Assembly: GCA_900545175.1 (NCBI GenBank)
Contig: UQYF01000033.1
Location: 1-32,074 of the forward strand
Origin: an uncultured Eubacteriales bacterium
GTDB taxonomy: Bacteria; Bacillota; Clostridia; Lachnospirales; Lachnospiraceae
Length of the DNA stretch: 32,074 nt
Direction: 5' to 3'
The position numbers and the translations under genes are program-made. This document shows positions 32,065-32,074 of the stretch, one piece after another. Position 1 is the first letter of the stretch. Every line of letters starts with the position of its first letter. Below the pieces are notes generated by a model that had not been told where the DNA came from, made no database searches, and saw only the letters and a list, made by a program, of their open reading frames with translations.

Positions 32065-32074
32065 CTCGAATTGC

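Noticed and set aside
31993..32074. BirA operator before bioY
   Set aside because: No TTGTTAACC-like half-sites are present; only the R4 hairpin is seen.

Overview
The window reads as a chromosomal segment of a low-GC Gram-positive anaerobe, most likely a gut Lachnospiraceae (Clostridia). This is inferred from AT-rich intergenic DNA, strong GGAGG ribosome-binding sites, a DUF4867 protein, a BmrCD-like heterodimeric exporter, a lipoprotein PotD and intracellular glycosidases run by an AraC regulator. No rRNA, tRNA, phage, IS or CRISPR was found. Almost all genes are on the minus strand; only the zinc-ribbon membrane protein (8380-8988) and the AraC regulator (27619-28479) are on the plus strand.

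Layout: 193-4702 is a polyamine uptake operon (XRE-cupin regulator, potA, potB, potC, potD) with a consensus promoter, a palindromic candidate operator and a terminator. 4889-6891 holds trpS, a DUF4867 protein and a 76-residue orphan. 7038-8988 holds a YitT-family membrane protein and a zinc-ribbon membrane protein. 9162-12913 encodes a heterodimeric ABC exporter. 13012-15066 holds ilvE followed by a membrane acyltransferase; ilvE has a long leader made of tandem repeats. 15396-18380 holds YbaK, an unknown two-TM protein, an aromatic-acid-exporter-like protein and a nitroreductase. 18744-19332 is a Phd-Doc type toxin-antitoxin pair whose toxin is frameshifted. 19461-28479 is a glycan-degradation locus: GH31, GH35 and a 1156-residue DUF5107-TPR protein, facing an AraC regulator. 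28514-31992 is a bioY-bioB-bioD-bioA operon for biotin uptake and the last three steps of synthesis.

How the parts work together: the three glycan enzymes have no signal peptides and no transporter beside them, so they probably trim imported oligosaccharides in the cytoplasm. The combination of alpha-xylosidase-like GH31 and beta-galactosidase GH35 suggests xyloglucan-type side chains (inference). The biotin genes start from KAPA and no early-pathway gene is seen here, which would fit scavenging of intermediates.

The most unusual content is non-coding. At least four families of short intergenic repeats are present: (R1) six copies of a 30-bp palindrome with GGGACA and TGTCCC ends, two pairs of which form long inverted repeats at gene ends, and one of which encodes the end of BioA; (R2) four copies of a roughly 95-bp element; (R3) two copies of a roughly 80-bp element with terminal inverted repeats; (R4) a 20-bp element at both window edges. 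In addition, the ilvE leader carries three tandem units, each beginning with an anti-Shine-Dalgarno-like AATCCTC and ending with AAGGAGG, which could form a ladder of SD-sequestering hairpins. Of the stretches over 300 bases without a gene, 7905-8379 holds repeats and a possible promoter, and 18381-18743 holds a repeat copy and a terminator.
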